From: Peribacillus simplex
Lineage (GTDB): Bacteria; Bacillota; Bacilli; Bacillales; DSM-1321
Reading direction: 5' to 3'
Assembly: GCF_001578185.1 (NCBI RefSeq)
Contig: NZ_CP011008.1
Coordinates: 2,198,001 to 2,262,000, forward strand
Length of the DNA: 64,000 nucleotides
How positions within the stretch are numbered: the stretch's first letter is position 1; the number at the start of each line of letters is the position of its first letter. Both the position numbers and the translations under genes were made by a program. The notes beneath the pieces were generated by a model. It was not told the origin of the DNA, searched no databases, and saw only the letters and a program-made list of their open reading frames with translations. Below, piece by piece: positions 37,269-47,238 of the stretch.

Positions 37269-38288
37269 TTGCGTAAAGATGTATTGGTGACTGAAGTTGC
37301 ATTGCGGGATGGGAGCCATGTAGTGGCACATCAATATACAATCGATCAAGTAAAGAACATGACTGGGAAACTTAGTGCTGCAGGTGTCCCTTATATTGAA
37401 GTGTCGCATGGAGATGGCCTAGGTGGATCATCCTTGCAATATGGATTTTCAAAAGTGAATGATATTGAATTGGTGGAAGCCGCTGTTGAAGCTGCCGGAA
37501 AATCGGTTATTTCAGTGCTTTTAATTCCTGGTATCGGGACAATTGATCAATTAAGGGAAGCTGCTCACGTTGGGGCGAAAATGGCGCGGATTGCAACCCA
37601 CGTAACGGAAGCGGATGTCTCAAAGCAACATCTGGAAGCTGCGAAACATCTCGGTATGGAAGCAATCGGGTTTTTAATGATGTCTCACATGGCATCACCG
37701 GAAAAACTTCTTGAGCAAGCCAGTTTAATGGAATCCTATGGAGCAGATGCTGTGTATGTAGTTGATTCCGCTGGATCTTTTTTGCCAAATGAAGTCAAGA
37801 CGCGGATCAGGTTATTAAAATCAAAACTGAATATCGATATCGGTTTTCATGCTCACAATAATTTGTCTCTTGCTGTGGCAAATTCCCTTGTGGCAATTGA
37901 AGAGGGGGCAAATAGGATCGATGGCAGCATTCGCTGTCTCGGTGCAGGTGCTGGTAATACCCAGACCGAAGTGCTTGTTGCCGTGCTGGATAGGCTGGGT
38001 ATCCGTACTGATATTGACTTATATAAAATGCTTGATCTTTCGGAGGAAGTTGGAAATACGATCATGCCAAAGCCCCAGGAAATAACAGACTCGAGTTTAA
38101 TCATGGGTTATAGTGGCGTTTACTCCAGTTTTTTATTGCATGCAAACAAAGCGGCGAAAAAGTATGGAGTGGACGCCCGGGATATTTTGATGGAGCTGGG
38201 GCGACAAAAAGTGGTTGGTGGTCAGGAAGATACGATAATTGAAGTAGCTGAGCAAATGGCGCTGCAGAAGGAAGGGACTTTAAGATGA
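37269..38288 (+). CDS. 4-hydroxy-2-oxovalerate aldolase
   Basis: A 339-residue DmpG/MhpE-type aldolase that splits 4-hydroxy-2-oxovalerate into pyruvate and acetaldehyde. VTEVALRDGSHVVAHQYT carries the Arg-Asp pair that binds manganese and substrate, and FHAHNNLSLAVANSL gives the metal histidines. The TTG at 37269 is preceded by AAAGGTGG at a good distance. An ATG at 37227 is in frame but would put 14 atypical residues first. Acetaldehyde is channelled to the partner dehydrogenase. Confidence 0.92.
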   Translation: MRKDVLVTEVALRDGSHVVAHQYTIDQVKNMTGKLSAAGVPYIEVSHGDGLGGSSLQYGFSKVNDIELVEAAVEAAGKSVISVLLIPGIGTIDQLREAAHVGAKMARIATHVTEADVSKQHLEAAKHLGMEAIGFLMMSHMASPEKLLEQASLMESYGADAVYVVDSAGSFLPNEVKTRIRLLKSKLNIDIGFHAHNNLSLAVANSLVAIEEGANRIDGSIRCLGAGAGNTQTEVLVAVLDRLGIRTDIDLYKMLDLSEEVGNTIMPKPQEITDSSLIMGYSGVYSSFLLHANKAAKKYGVDARDILMELGRQKVVGGQEDTIIEVAEQMALQKEGTLR

Positions 38289-39058
38289 AACTAGTTCAAC
38301 TAGCAAAACGGGTAGCCGAATCTCAAAAAAATGGCCGTGAAATGGATAAGCTTACATTATCCAATCCTGAACTAACAGTAAATCAAGCATATGAAATTCA
38401 GAAGTTGAGCATAAATGAGACGATCACTGGAGATAACAGATTCATCGGGTGGAAGATGGGCTTGACCAGCAAAGCCAAACAACAGCAAGTAGGGGTAGAA
38501 GAAGCGATCTATGGCAGGTTGACATCTGCCATGGAACTAACCAAACCAGTATTAAAAGTAGGGGAATTCATTCATCCAAGAGTGGAACCCGAATTTGCTT
38601 TTTTATTCAAAGAAGAACTGAAAGGTGCAAATATAACGGCGAAAGATGTCTGGCCGGCTGTAGAATGCGTATTTCTAGCTTTAGAGGTTATTGACAGCCG
38701 TTATAAAAATTTTTCCTTTACACTTACAGATGTAGTAGCGGATAATGCATCCTCAGCTAAGATTTTGCTTAGCAATCAAGCTTTTTCACCGTATCACACG
38801 GACTGGGCTCAAGCAGAAGTTAGGCTTTATCAAAATGGTGAAATACAAAAGAAGGGTCTTGGAGAAGCTGTACTGGATCATCCGATTCATTCGATTGTGG
38901 AACTTGTAAAAATGATTAGCCGTGAAGGACTATCCATTCAGGCTGGAATGATTGTTTTAGTGGGCGGGATTACAGATGCCATTCCCATACAGGCAAACGA
39001 TGAAGTTTTAGCTGATTATGGTGAATTAGGGAAACTGACTTTACATGTTATAACGTGA
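38285..39058 (+). CDS. 2-oxo-3-hexenedioate (4-oxalocrotonate) decarboxylase
   Basis: A 257-residue paralogue of the hydratase encoded at 35554, but with the decarboxylase-type sequence: GWKMGLTSKAKQQQVGV, HPRVEPEFAFLFKEELKG, LEVIDSRYKNFSF and DVVADNASSAK. It releases carbon dioxide from 4-oxalocrotonate to give 2-oxopent-4-enoate. The start overlaps the aldolase stop as ATGA. Confidence 0.88.
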   Translation: MKLVQLAKRVAESQKNGREMDKLTLSNPELTVNQAYEIQKLSINETITGDNRFIGWKMGLTSKAKQQQVGVEEAIYGRLTSAMELTKPVLKVGEFIHPRVEPEFAFLFKEELKGANITAKDVWPAVECVFLALEVIDSRYKNFSFTLTDVVADNASSAKILLSNQAFSPYHTDWAQAEVRLYQNGEIQKKGLGEAVLDHPIHSIVELVKMISREGLSIQAGMIVLVGGITDAIPIQANDEVLADYGELGKLTLHVIT

Positions 39059-39077
39059 ACTAAGAGGAGGGAATTAA

Positions 39078-40439
39078 TTGCGTGAAGTAAATGCCTCAAA
39101 AGTGGTGGGTAATAGTAAGTTTGGCCGGTTTCATTTAATGGTCTTTATGTGGTGTTTGTTCGCAATTACCTTCGATGGATTTGATATAGCCATGTATGGA
39201 GTAGGTTTGCCTTTGATGATGGAGGAATGGAACTTGACGCCAGTGGAAGCTGGCGGAATAGCAAGTTATTCATTGTTCGGAATGATGGTAGGAGCCCTTA
39301 TTTTTGCACCACTGGCGGATAAAATGGGGAGAAAAAGAGTGCTTGCCATTTGCATCTGTATATTCAGTGTTTTTACATTACTTTCAAGTTTTGCCCCAAA
39401 TCCTGCCTTTTTCTCGATTATGCGATTTATAGCAGCCTTGGGAATGGGAGGATTAATGCCAAACGTTATCTCCTTAATGGCGGAATACTCACCCAAAAAG
39501 AACAAGGTGCTCATTGTAACCTCTATGTACTGTGGATATTCCATAGGAAGCATACTGGCCTCTTTAATTGGAATGTATGTGATGGAACAAATGGGCTGGA
39601 GGGTTTTGTATTGGATTGGGGCGCTTCCCTTATTGGCAATTCCTTTTTTCATGAAGCAATTTCCTGAATCCCTTTCCTATTATGCTATTCGAAAAGAAGG
39701 GGTAAAGCTTGCCGGAATTCTGAACCGCATTGATCCAGAGGGCGACTATAAAGATTTGGACGATTATGAGTTTGCCAAAGTCCAAGAAAGGGCAAAGGGC
39801 TTTCCAGTCAAGAAACTCTTTGAAGATAAGCGTACTCTTAGTACATTTGCGTTTTGGGTAGCTGCCTTTAATTGTTTACTTATGGTATACGGACTCAATA
39901 CATGGTTACCAAAAATCATGCAGCAGTCCGGATACGGCCTTACATCCAGTTTATCTTTCAATCTTATATCGGGGATAGGGCAAATTGGCGGATCGATAAT
40001 TGGAGGGTACTTAGTTGGGAAAATGGGCCATAGAAGAGTGCTTGTATCCCTCTGTGCCATTGGTACGGTCTGCTTTGTAATATTAGGATTAACCTCAAAT
40101 GTAGTAGCATTATATATTTTAATCGCTTTTGGAGGTGCCTGTACAGTGGGTACAATGAATTTGGCCAATACGTATATTTCCGAGTATTATCCACGGGAGA
40201 TAAGGACCACCGGGATAGGTTGGGCCTTGGCGTTTGGCAGAATTGGAGCGATTGTTGCCCCTACATTAATAGGTTTATTGCTGGCTGCAAACTATTCGTC
40301 ACAAAATGCATTTATGGCCTTCACAGTTCCGAGCATAATGGCGGCCTTGGCGTTACTGGTTGTAAAAGAGAGGTATGGTAGCTATGATAAACCACAGATG
40401 GAGGAAAATGTAAAACTAAAAGCAACATCGAATGTATAA
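39078..40439 (+). CDS. MFS transporter, aromatic acid:H+ symporter type
   Basis: A 453-residue membrane carrier with twelve predicted helices. FDGFDIAMYGVGLPLMMEEW in helix 1 and LADKMGRKRVLAICI after helix 2 are the signatures of the AAHS (PcaK-like) group, which imports benzoate-type acids. As the last gene of the cluster it probably brings in anthranilate or a hydroxylated derivative. The TTG start at 39078 has AGGAGG eight bases upstream, and a terminator follows the gene. Confidence 0.87.
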   Translation: MREVNASKVVGNSKFGRFHLMVFMWCLFAITFDGFDIAMYGVGLPLMMEEWNLTPVEAGGIASYSLFGMMVGALIFAPLADKMGRKRVLAICICIFSVFTLLSSFAPNPAFFSIMRFIAALGMGGLMPNVISLMAEYSPKKNKVLIVTSMYCGYSIGSILASLIGMYVMEQMGWRVLYWIGALPLLAIPFFMKQFPESLSYYAIRKEGVKLAGILNRIDPEGDYKDLDDYEFAKVQERAKGFPVKKLFEDKRTLSTFAFWVAAFNCLLMVYGLNTWLPKIMQQSGYGLTSSLSFNLISGIGQIGGSIIGGYLVGKMGHRRVLVSLCAIGTVCFVILGLTSNVVALYILIAFGGACTVGTMNLANTYISEYYPREIRTTGIGWALAFGRIGAIVAPTLIGLLLAANYSSQNAFMAFTVPSIMAALALLVVKERYGSYDKPQMEENVKLKATSNV

Positions 40440-40470
40440 ATAATATTATGCTCTCTTCGGGTAGTAGATT

Positions 40471-40526
40471 GCCTATATGTCAGGTGACAGTCATGCAGAC
40501 TGTTCCCTGACATATAGGCCATTTTT
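40471..40526 (+). terminator. terminator of the anthranilate cluster
   Basis: GCCTATATGTCAGG pairs with CCTGACATATAGGC, followed by a T run. It lies just downstream of the transporter gene. Confidence 0.85.
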
Positions 40527-40740
40527 TAGAAAATAAAAGAATTCACGAGTAAACCGACTGAATTCATGAGTAAACTTTCCGAAATGAATACCCCTTTTGT
40601 TATAGTATTTGCTGGGCAATAAATGTGGTAATCTCCTTACAAACTATGTGGAGGTTATTTTATGTGATAAAAGGGAAGCAACAAAAAGTAGTCCCGAAAA
40701 CACAGTTTTTATCTTGTATTTGGAGCTACTTGACGTTTAA

Positions 40741-40899
40741 ATAATTACTTTGCTTATTTTCTTTATTGCTGCGACATATATTTTAAATTATATTTTTCGA
40801 ACATCAGAAATTGACGTTTATGATTTTGGTACAACTTTAGGCTTAACCTTAGGATTATCTTTTCTAGACGTAAAGATCACTAAAGAGATAAGAACGTAA
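40741..40899 (+). pseudogene. fragment of a small membrane protein, no start
   Basis: An open frame with no start codon reads IITLLIFFIAATYILNYIFR then ends as FLDVKITKEIRT. It has a hydrophobic helix followed by a charged end and looks like the C-terminal part of a small membrane protein. I do not recognise it. The 300 bases after it hold only short protein-like scraps (for example MKVYPDYGKGERGSRIDLSV). Confidence 0.3.
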
Positions 40900-41139
40900 A
40901 GGGTTGGTGGGAGGCAGAAGTTCTCATTAAAGCACTCCAATTGGATTAACCTCTTATATTCGTTCTGGCCGAGAACAACTTGATTCGGTACATAGAATCC
41001 CTTAAGGAATGAAGGTTTATCCAGATTATGGAAAAGGTGAACGCGGCTCGCGAATTGATTTAAGCGTAGAACAAAAAGTGCATTAAATTATTATCATGTT
41101 CAATACTTGACATAAACGGTATTAATGATGTTAAATAAT

Positions 41140-41163
41140 AAAAAAGACCGATTGTTCTTTTTT
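41140..41163. promoter_or_regulatory. probable TetR-type operator (relic) before the decayed TetR gene
   Basis: A near-palindrome with core GACCGATTGTTC flanked by A and T runs lies 22 bases before the TetR remnant. A nearly identical site lies at 41611-41634. Confidence 0.45.
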
Positions 41164-41184
41164 AAGAAAAGGAGTTTAGAAAAG

Positions 41185-41539
41185 ATGAATAAAGGGGAAC
41201 GAACGAAAAAAAAAATATTTACAAGCTATTAAATCCAAGGAAACTGCAAACGAACAATTTCAGGCTTTGACTTCTATTTCTATGACTTTGTTCCAAAATG
41301 ATATATTAGTGGATGGCTGTCCTTTAATGAATGCAGCCATTGAAGCAGATGACTCTAATATTTTGATTGAAGATTCAATTAAGGAGGGTTTTACTGGCTT
41401 AATAAATACCATCAAAACCATTATTGAGCTTGGAAAGAGTCAAAATGAAATTGATAAACAGATTGATTCTGAACAGATGGCAGTGTTCATTCTTTCTTCT
41501 ATAGGTGTATTGATCCTCAGTAGATTGTATAAGGATTAG
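41185..41539 (+). pseudogene. TetR-family regulator with DNA-binding domain deleted
   Basis: An AAGGAG site and ATG give MNKGERTKKKIFTSY and then a stop. In another frame, LQAIKSKETANEQFQALTS runs into a typical TetR C-terminal domain (LVDGCPLMNAAIEADDSN, FILSSIGVLILSRLYKD). The helix-turn-helix, about 50-60 residues, is missing, so a deletion plus frameshift has killed the gene. It probably once controlled the E2-lpd genes downstream. Confidence 0.75.
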
Positions 41540-41610
41540 CGATATTTAGAAATGGTTATCATGCAGATAAAAGCGATTCTTAATTCAGTTATTGATTCTT
41601 TTTTTTGGAT

Positions 41611-41634
41611 AAAAAAAGACCGTTTGGTTTTTTT
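41611..41634. promoter_or_regulatory. probable TetR-type operator relic before the decayed E2 gene
   Basis: An ACCGTTTGGT palindrome between a run of A and a run of T, nearly the same as the site at 41140-41163. Its place just before the E2 remnant suggests shared control in the ancestor. Confidence 0.45.
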
Positions 41635-41639
41635 AGTGA

Positions 41640-42119
41640 GTTTATATTATATAAGAAAATGATGACGGGTGAAATACCTGAATCCCCAGTTGCAAAAGTG
41701 CTTTTAAGGTTGTAGATGTGTGAAGAAGGCAGAGTTGTTATTGGGATGGGACTTTCTGGAAGAAATCGAAATCGGGGGGGCATGCTACTTGTGGGTTACT
41801 GTGATAAAGCTGCTGCGATGGAATATGCTTTTGCAAACTTGCATCGAATGAAATGAGGGGTGCATCAGTAAGATTTCAGACATTGGTTCAGCTGACTGAC
41901 AATGATTTACAACTGTTATTACCACCATCCTGAATTAGCTATTCGTGAGTTGGCCGTATTGCTTAGCAACCAATTGTTCCAGATGGCGATATTCTAATAG
42001 CGCCTGTACTTACTAAGGTTTGACCACAGAAGGATCGACGGAGCTACAGCGGTGAATGCAATGAATCATATTAAGTGATTATTAAACGACCCAAAACTAT
42101 TGTTAATGGAGGCGTAAGT
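41640..42119 (+). pseudogene. dihydrolipoamide acyltransferase (E2), heavily decayed
   Basis: Pieces of an E2 protein can be read in different frames. An early piece resembles the second half of a lipoyl domain (EIPESPVAKVL). Later come KLASNEMRGASV, ISDIGSA, HHPELAI, PIVPDGDILIAPVLTK, DHRRIDGATAVNAMNHIK (the catalytic DHR segment; the usual DHRxxDG is kept) and LLNDPKLLLMEA, with a stop just before lpd. Several frameshifts, stop codons and a large missing middle part show it is dead. E2 normally sits immediately before lpd in 2-oxoacid dehydrogenase operons, which this arrangement keeps. Confidence 0.8.
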
Positions 42120-42120
42120 A

Positions 42121-43533
42121 ATGATTGTCGGAGATTTCCCAATTGAAACAGATACTATAGTCATCGGTGCAGGTCCTGGGGGTTATGTAGCAGCAATTCG
42201 TGCTGCCCAGCTGGGACAAAAAGTAACAATTGTTGAAAAGGAATATTTGGGCGGTGTATGTTGTAATGTCGGCTGTATTCCTTCAAAGGCATTAATTGCC
42301 GCGGGTCACCGCTATGAAACAGCTAAGCATTCGGATGCATATGGGATTACAGCAGAGAATGTAAAGGTTGATTTTTCAAAAGTACAAGAGTGGAAAGCTA
42401 GTGTAGTGAAAAAGTTAACTGGCGGTGTCGAAGGACTATTAAAAGGAAATAAAGTTGAGATTGTACGTGGTGAAGCATTCTTTGTAGGCAGTAATTCATT
42501 ACGCGTAATGGGCGAAAAAAATGCTCAAACATACACCTTTAAAAATGCAATTATTGCAACAGGATCGCGTTCAATCGAGTTGCCTACATTTAAATATTCA
42601 AAACGCGTTCTAAATTCGACTGGTGCCCTCAACTTAAATGAAATTCCTGAAAAAATCGTTGTTATTGGCGGCGGTGTTATCGGAATTGAACTTGGCGGTG
42701 CCTATGCAAACTTTGGTACCCAAGTAACGATTTTAGAGGGTGCAGATGAAATTTTAGGCGTAGGTTTTGAAAAACAAATGTCAGCCGTCGTTACGAAGAG
42801 TATGAAGAAAAAAGGTGTAGAATTTTATACCAAAGCAATGGCAAAAGGTGTAGAAGAAACAGAAAATGGCGTCACTGTAACCTTTGAGGTAAAAGGCGAA
42901 GAACAGAAAATAGACGCTGATTATGTGTTTGTAATGGTTGGACGCCGCCCGAATACGGATGAAATAGGTCTTGAACAAACAGGCGTAAAAGTGATTGGCC
43001 GTGGACTTATTGAAATCGATAAGCAATGCCGCACGAATGTTCCTAATATTTATGCAATCGGGGATGTTGTTCCAGGTCCGCAATTAGCACATAAGGCATT
43101 CTATGAAGCAAAAATTGCTGCTGAAGCGATTGCCGGACATCCATCTGAAATTGATTATATAGGCATTCCAGCAGTCGTATTTTCAGACCCTGAGCTTGCA
43201 ACTGTAGGTTATACTGAACAACAAGCAACAGATGAAGGTATTGAAGTGGTAGCTGCAAAATTCCCATATGCGGGAAATGGACGTGCGTTGTCACTTGACA
43301 GCACAGAAGGGTTCGTTAAGCTTGTAACTCGTAAAGAAGATGGACTTATTATCGGAGCGCAAGTTGCCGGAGCAAATGCATCAGATCTCATTTCGGAGTT
43401 AGCTTTGGCTGTTGAAACAGGATTGACAGCAGAAGACATCGCTTTGACAATCCATGCCCATCCCACACTTGGAGAAATGACAATGGAAGCTGCCGAAGTT
43501 GCACTTGGAACCCCAATTCATATCATTAAATAA
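42121..43533 (+). CDS. lpdA: dihydrolipoyl dehydrogenase
   Basis: A 470-residue FAD disulfide oxidoreductase (E3) that reoxidises lipoamide with NAD. The FAD site is [21 protein letters not shown]. The redox pair is in [15 protein letters not shown] (usually GGTCLNVGC, so an extra cysteine replaces Leu), the NAD site is [13 protein letters not shown], and the catalytic His-Glu is in [15 protein letters not shown]. The gene is intact although its E2 neighbour is decayed and no E1 genes are present, so it may serve other lipoyl complexes or be drifting. Confidence 0.93.
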   Translation: MIVGDFPIETDTIVIGAGPGGYVAAIRAAQLGQKVTIVEKEYLGGVCCNVGCIPSKALIAAGHRYETAKHSDAYGITAENVKVDFSKVQEWKASVVKKLTGGVEGLLKGNKVEIVRGEAFFVGSNSLRVMGEKNAQTYTFKNAIIATGSRSIELPTFKYSKRVLNSTGALNLNEIPEKIVVIGGGVIGIELGGAYANFGTQVTILEGADEILGVGFEKQMSAVVTKSMKKKGVEFYTKAMAKGVEETENGVTVTFEVKGEEQKIDADYVFVMVGRRPNTDEIGLEQTGVKVIGRGLIEIDKQCRTNVPNIYAIGDVVPGPQLAHKAFYEAKIAAEAIAGHPSEIDYIGIPAVVFSDPELATVGYTEQQATDEGIEVVAAKFPYAGNGRALSLDSTEGFVKLVTRKEDGLIIGAQVAGANASDLISELALAVETGLTAEDIALTIHAHPTLGEMTMEAAEVALGTPIHIIK

Positions 43534-43803
43534 TTTATGGATTATGTGCCGAACTAATCAATATAAGCAAAAGTAAACTTGCAATCTGTACACCAGAAAA
43601 GCGCCATTTTCTTGAATAACTAAAATATGGTCTCAGTCGTAAAATCACTTTTGAATTGAAGGGGAGTTCAATAAAGAACTCCCAACCATTACTTTTAATG
43701 CGTTATACGTATTTTGAGGAATAAGATGCTTTTTGCTTTCATAGGCATGAATAAGTTCTAACAAGTTTGAAATTAATGTTTTTCACACTTATTAGTAATT
43801 CTT

Positions 43804-43880
43804 TACTGATCGTTCTTAAATTGATATGCTTAAAGCAAGCTACAGTTTTGTTTCCCTTTCCAAATGAGAATGATCATTCT
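43804..43880. promoter_or_regulatory. TetR operator candidates upstream of tetR-like gene
   Basis: AGAATGATCATTCT at 43867-43880 is a perfect 14-base palindrome, and ACTGATCGTTCT at 43804-43815 is a second, weaker copy. Both lie in the gap of about 460 bases before the TetR gene. I see no gene in the rest of that gap. Confidence 0.55.
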
Positions 43881-43998
43881 TTAATTCTGAAGAATTGATT
43901 GAGGGAGGGGTTATATAAAATTGTTGCGATCTAAGTACGTCAAATGATTCTCAGACCTTTTCAGAAGTAAGAGATAATACGTTCTAAGGTGGGACTAC

Positions 43999-44574
43999 AT
44001 GGCTAGAAGTAAAGAATTTGATGAAAAAGAAGCATTAAGGAGAGCAATGGAGCTTTTCTGGCAGCAGGGTTATGAAAAAACATCCATGCAAGATTTGGTG
44101 AACCATATGGGCGTTCACCGTAGAAGTATCTATGATACATTTGGTGACAAGCATACGTTGTTCATGAAAGCATTGGAACGCTATGACGAGATAGTAGAAA
44201 CCCAAATTGACACGCAAGTAAAGCAGCTCGGTTCGGTCAAGAAGGCTATCAGGCGTTTATTTGAGATGGTGATCCACACAAATGAAAAACAACAGATCGG
44301 ATGCTTGACAGTGAATACAGCAGTTGAATTGTCTTTGCATGACGAAGAAGCAGCAGAAAAGGTTGTGGAGAGTTTTACCAAGACAGAAAGTCTGCTGTAT
44401 GAGCTATTGTTGCGTGGTCAAAAATCGGGGGAAGTATCCGAACATCATGCTGTGGAAAGGCTCTCCCAGTTTATCCATAATTCATTAGTGGGATTACGCG
44501 TCTTGGCGAAAACCACCGATGACAAACAAAAACTGGAAAACATTATCGACATAACACTGTCTGTCTTGGATTAA
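43999..44574 (+). CDS. TetR/AcrR-family transcriptional regulator
   Basis: A 191-residue repressor. The N-terminal helix-turn-helix reads LFWQQGYEKTSMQDLVNHMG, HRRSIYDTFGDKHTLF, and the C-terminal ligand domain has QQIGCLTVNTAVELSLHDEE, as in regulators of oxidoreductase or efflux genes (NemR-like). A 14-base palindrome with GATC core lies before and after this gene and again between the later genes, so it probably represses itself and the enzymes that follow. Inducer unknown, perhaps an electrophile or quinone. Confidence 0.88.
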   Translation: MARSKEFDEKEALRRAMELFWQQGYEKTSMQDLVNHMGVHRRSIYDTFGDKHTLFMKALERYDEIVETQIDTQVKQLGSVKKAIRRLFEMVIHTNEKQQIGCLTVNTAVELSLHDEEAAEKVVESFTKTESLLYELLLRGQKSGEVSEHHAVERLSQFIHNSLVGLRVLAKTTDDKQKLENIIDITLSVLD

Positions 44575-44597
44575 GTTTTCTTTTTTTTGATAATTTA

Positions 44598-44611
44598 AGA
44601 ACGATCATTCT
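44598..44611. promoter_or_regulatory. TetR operator candidate before the alpha/beta hydrolase gene
   Basis: AGAACGATCATTCT, one base different from the perfect palindrome at 43867-43880. Confidence 0.55.
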
Positions 44612-44849
44612 CAAATTATAAGTGTTTCAACGGCACCAACACTTGTCAACAAGCCAAGCGTGTGCGTTAACGCTTGCTTATCCAAAGTGCAACATTGTGA
44701 TGAAATAATAACTAGAAGCAGATAATTTCGCCGCATTAGTAATGAACATAACTGGGAACTATTCGCGTAATCAACAAGTTAATCATTGCGTAAGGCGATG
44801 TCTCGCTTCAACAACTACCCGAACGATTAGTTCGAAAGGAGAAAAAATT

Positions 44850-45686
44850 ATGTCAACATTTACTATTCCAAGTACAACAAGATATGTCGAAGCGGAGGGA
44901 ATTCGGTTTGCCTATAGGAAGTTTGGCAAAGAAACTGGTATTCCACTGGTGTTCTTTATCCACTTCCGAGGAACAATGGAAAACTGGGATCCCGAGCTTA
45001 TTGGGGCTCTAGCTGAAGATAGACCCATTATTCTTTTCGATAATAGCGGTGTCGGTGAAACCAGTGGCGAAACTCCTTCTACTATAGCTGAAATGGCCAA
45101 AGATGCAGCGTCCTTCATTAGAGCACTTGGTTTACAACAGGTCGATGTGCTTGGCTTCTCAATTGGTGGGTTCGTAGCTCAGGAGTTAGTATTGCAATAT
45201 CCGAATTTAATTCGCCGCATAGTATTGGCGGGTACCGCTCCACAATCAGGCGTTAATAAATTTCGGCAGGATGTTAATCAGGCTATGGCTAGTGAAGATG
45301 CTAATGGCGCCTTCGAAAGATTCATGTTCCTTTTTTATAATCCTACCGAAACTAGTCGCGCGGCTGGAAGTGCTTCACTGAAGCGTATTATTGCCCAGAA
45401 AAAATTTGAAAGTTCGCTGCAGGTTCGTGACGCACAATTGAAGGCGATAGAACAGTGGGCTGATCGGTTACCTAACCAATCGTATGAATGGTTGCATAAG
45501 ATTAAGCAACCAGTGCTTGTAACTAACGGTGTTGAGGATATCATGGTTCCTACCGAAAACAGTTACATTCTTGCTCAGCAACTACCTAACGCACAGCTCA
45601 TCATTTACCAGGACTCCGGGCATGGACACCTGTTCCAATACCCTGAACTGTTTGCCGCACATGTGAAGCTGTTTCTTGATGCATAG
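44850..45686 (+). CDS. alpha/beta-hydrolase (haloperoxidase-like)
   Basis: A 278-residue hydrolase. The nucleophilic serine is in VLGFSIGGFVAQELVLQYP, the acid in NGVEDIMVPTENSYIL and the histidine in DSGHGHLFQYPELF, with FFIHFRGTMENWDP forming the oxyanion region (HFRG where HGFPG is usual). I use the ATG at 44850, which has AAAGGAG upstream. An earlier in-frame ATG at 44742 lacks one. It lies behind a palindrome matched to the TetR regulator. Confidence 0.87.
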   Translation: MSTFTIPSTTRYVEAEGIRFAYRKFGKETGIPLVFFIHFRGTMENWDPELIGALAEDRPIILFDNSGVGETSGETPSTIAEMAKDAASFIRALGLQQVDVLGFSIGGFVAQELVLQYPNLIRRIVLAGTAPQSGVNKFRQDVNQAMASEDANGAFERFMFLFYNPTETSRAAGSASLKRIIAQKKFESSLQVRDAQLKAIEQWADRLPNQSYEWLHKIKQPVLVTNGVEDIMVPTENSYILAQQLPNAQLIIYQDSGHGHLFQYPELFAAHVKLFLDA

Positions 45687-45927
45687 TCTCAGGTGAGATC
45701 GTCAGTTTTTCCTCTCTGTACAGCGAGGCACCAACTTATTATATCCTGATTCTTACAGTTGGTGATATTTACAATAAAGAATGTGATTTTAAAATGAATG
45801 ATTAGAATGGATTAAAATACATTTACCCTAAATTAAAAGATGGTCAAGTCGGTATAATATTTGTTAACAAAGGAAGAGTATAGGTGCTCTTTTATATAAA
45901 AGAAATTAATTGAGGTGAGAGAAAAAA

Positions 45928-47169
45928 ATGAAAAATAACAATACTATCTTAGCAAATTCTCTACAACTCCCAAATGGAGTAAACATCAAAAATCGATTTT
46001 TTAAATCAGCCATGAGTGAAACACTAGCGACAGCTGATAATAATCCTACACAGCCCTTAATTACTTTATATGAAACATGGGCAAATGGCGGTGCGGGGCT
46101 TCTGGTGACAGGAAACGTTATGATTGATAGACAAGCCTTAGGGGAACCTGGAAACGTTGTTATTGAAGATGAGCGTGACTTAGACAAACTCAAGAAATGG
46201 GCAAAAGCTGGCACGCAAAATGGAACCCACCTTTGGATGCAATTAAATCATCCTGGAAAACAGTCACCTAAGTCCATATCAAAGGAACCTGTCGCGCCAA
46301 GTGCTGTCCCACTTTCTGGGGATGTTAAGGACTTTTTTAATAAACCGCGCGCCCTTACTACACCGGAAATCAAAGACCTGATTATACGCTTCGGAAATGC
46401 AGCTAAAATTTCAAAAAATGCTGGATTTACAGGTGTTCAAATTCATGCAGCCCATGGATACCTGGTTAATCAATTTTTATCGCCATATCATAACCAACGT
46501 ACAGATGAATGGGGTGGAAGTTTAACGAATCGAATGAGATTTTTAATGGAAATTTATCAGGAAATACGTAATCAAGTAGGCGAGAACTTCCCCATTGGTA
46601 TCAAGTTAAATTCCACTGATTTTCAACGAGGTGGTTTCACGGAAGAGGAATCGATGGAGGTTCTTCAGAGAATATCTGAAGTCGGTATTGATTTAATTGA
46701 AATTTCCGGGGGGAATTACGAAAATCCCAAGATGATGGGGGGTGAAGTGAAAGAAAGTACAAAGAAACGGGAAGCTTATTTCTTGGAATATGCTAATAAG
46801 GCGAGAAAATTAGTCTCTACACCATTAGTTGTTACAGGAGGGTTTCGTTCTCAAGAAGGTATGACTGAAGCTATAGCCAGTGGGACGATAGATATGGTTG
46901 GCTTAGCAAAACCATTTGCACTTGTACCCGATCTACCAAACCAAATCTTTGAGGGGAAATATGAAACGGTAAAGATTAAACCAATTAAGACAGGAATTAC
47001 AAGTTTAGATAAAAAAGCGTCATCTATGTTAGAACTAGGTTGGTATGAGCAGCAATTAGCACGAATAGGCAAATCAAAACTTCCTAAACCTAATTATAGT
47101 GTTTGGTTGTCCCTACTTCACAATATTTCTAAGAATGGACTTTCAGTGTTTAAAAAAAGAAGAGCATAA
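45928..47169 (+). CDS. old-yellow-enzyme-type NADH:flavin oxidoreductase
   Basis: A 413-residue FMN-dependent ene-reductase of the YqjM/OYE fold: LANSLQLPNGVNIKNRFFKS at the start, WMQLNHPGKQ in the middle, the His-His pair region QIHAAHGYLVNQFLSPYHNQ, RTDEWGGSL, and TGGFRSQEGM. It reduces C=C bonds of electrophilic compounds. The C-terminal 60 residues extend beyond the barrel. Its ATG has an AGGTGAGAG site. Confidence 0.88.
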   Translation: MKNNNTILANSLQLPNGVNIKNRFFKSAMSETLATADNNPTQPLITLYETWANGGAGLLVTGNVMIDRQALGEPGNVVIEDERDLDKLKKWAKAGTQNGTHLWMQLNHPGKQSPKSISKEPVAPSAVPLSGDVKDFFNKPRALTTPEIKDLIIRFGNAAKISKNAGFTGVQIHAAHGYLVNQFLSPYHNQRTDEWGGSLTNRMRFLMEIYQEIRNQVGENFPIGIKLNSTDFQRGGFTEEESMEVLQRISEVGIDLIEISGGNYENPKMMGGEVKESTKKREAYFLEYANKARKLVSTPLVVTGGFRSQEGMTEAIASGTIDMVGLAKPFALVPDLPNQIFEGKYETVKIKPIKTGITSLDKKASSMLELGWYEQQLARIGKSKLPKPNYSVWLSLLHNISKNGLSVFKKRRA

Positions 47170-47238
47170 GAGTATCTACTTCATGTCAATGAAATCTTTT
47201 GAGAAAACTGTTTGCGTTATTATTTTTTTCACTTTACT

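Noticed and set aside
44742..44849. Longer N terminus for the alpha/beta hydrolase
   Set aside because: There is no ribosome binding site, the added residues are not hydrolase-like, and a strong site precedes the ATG at 44850.
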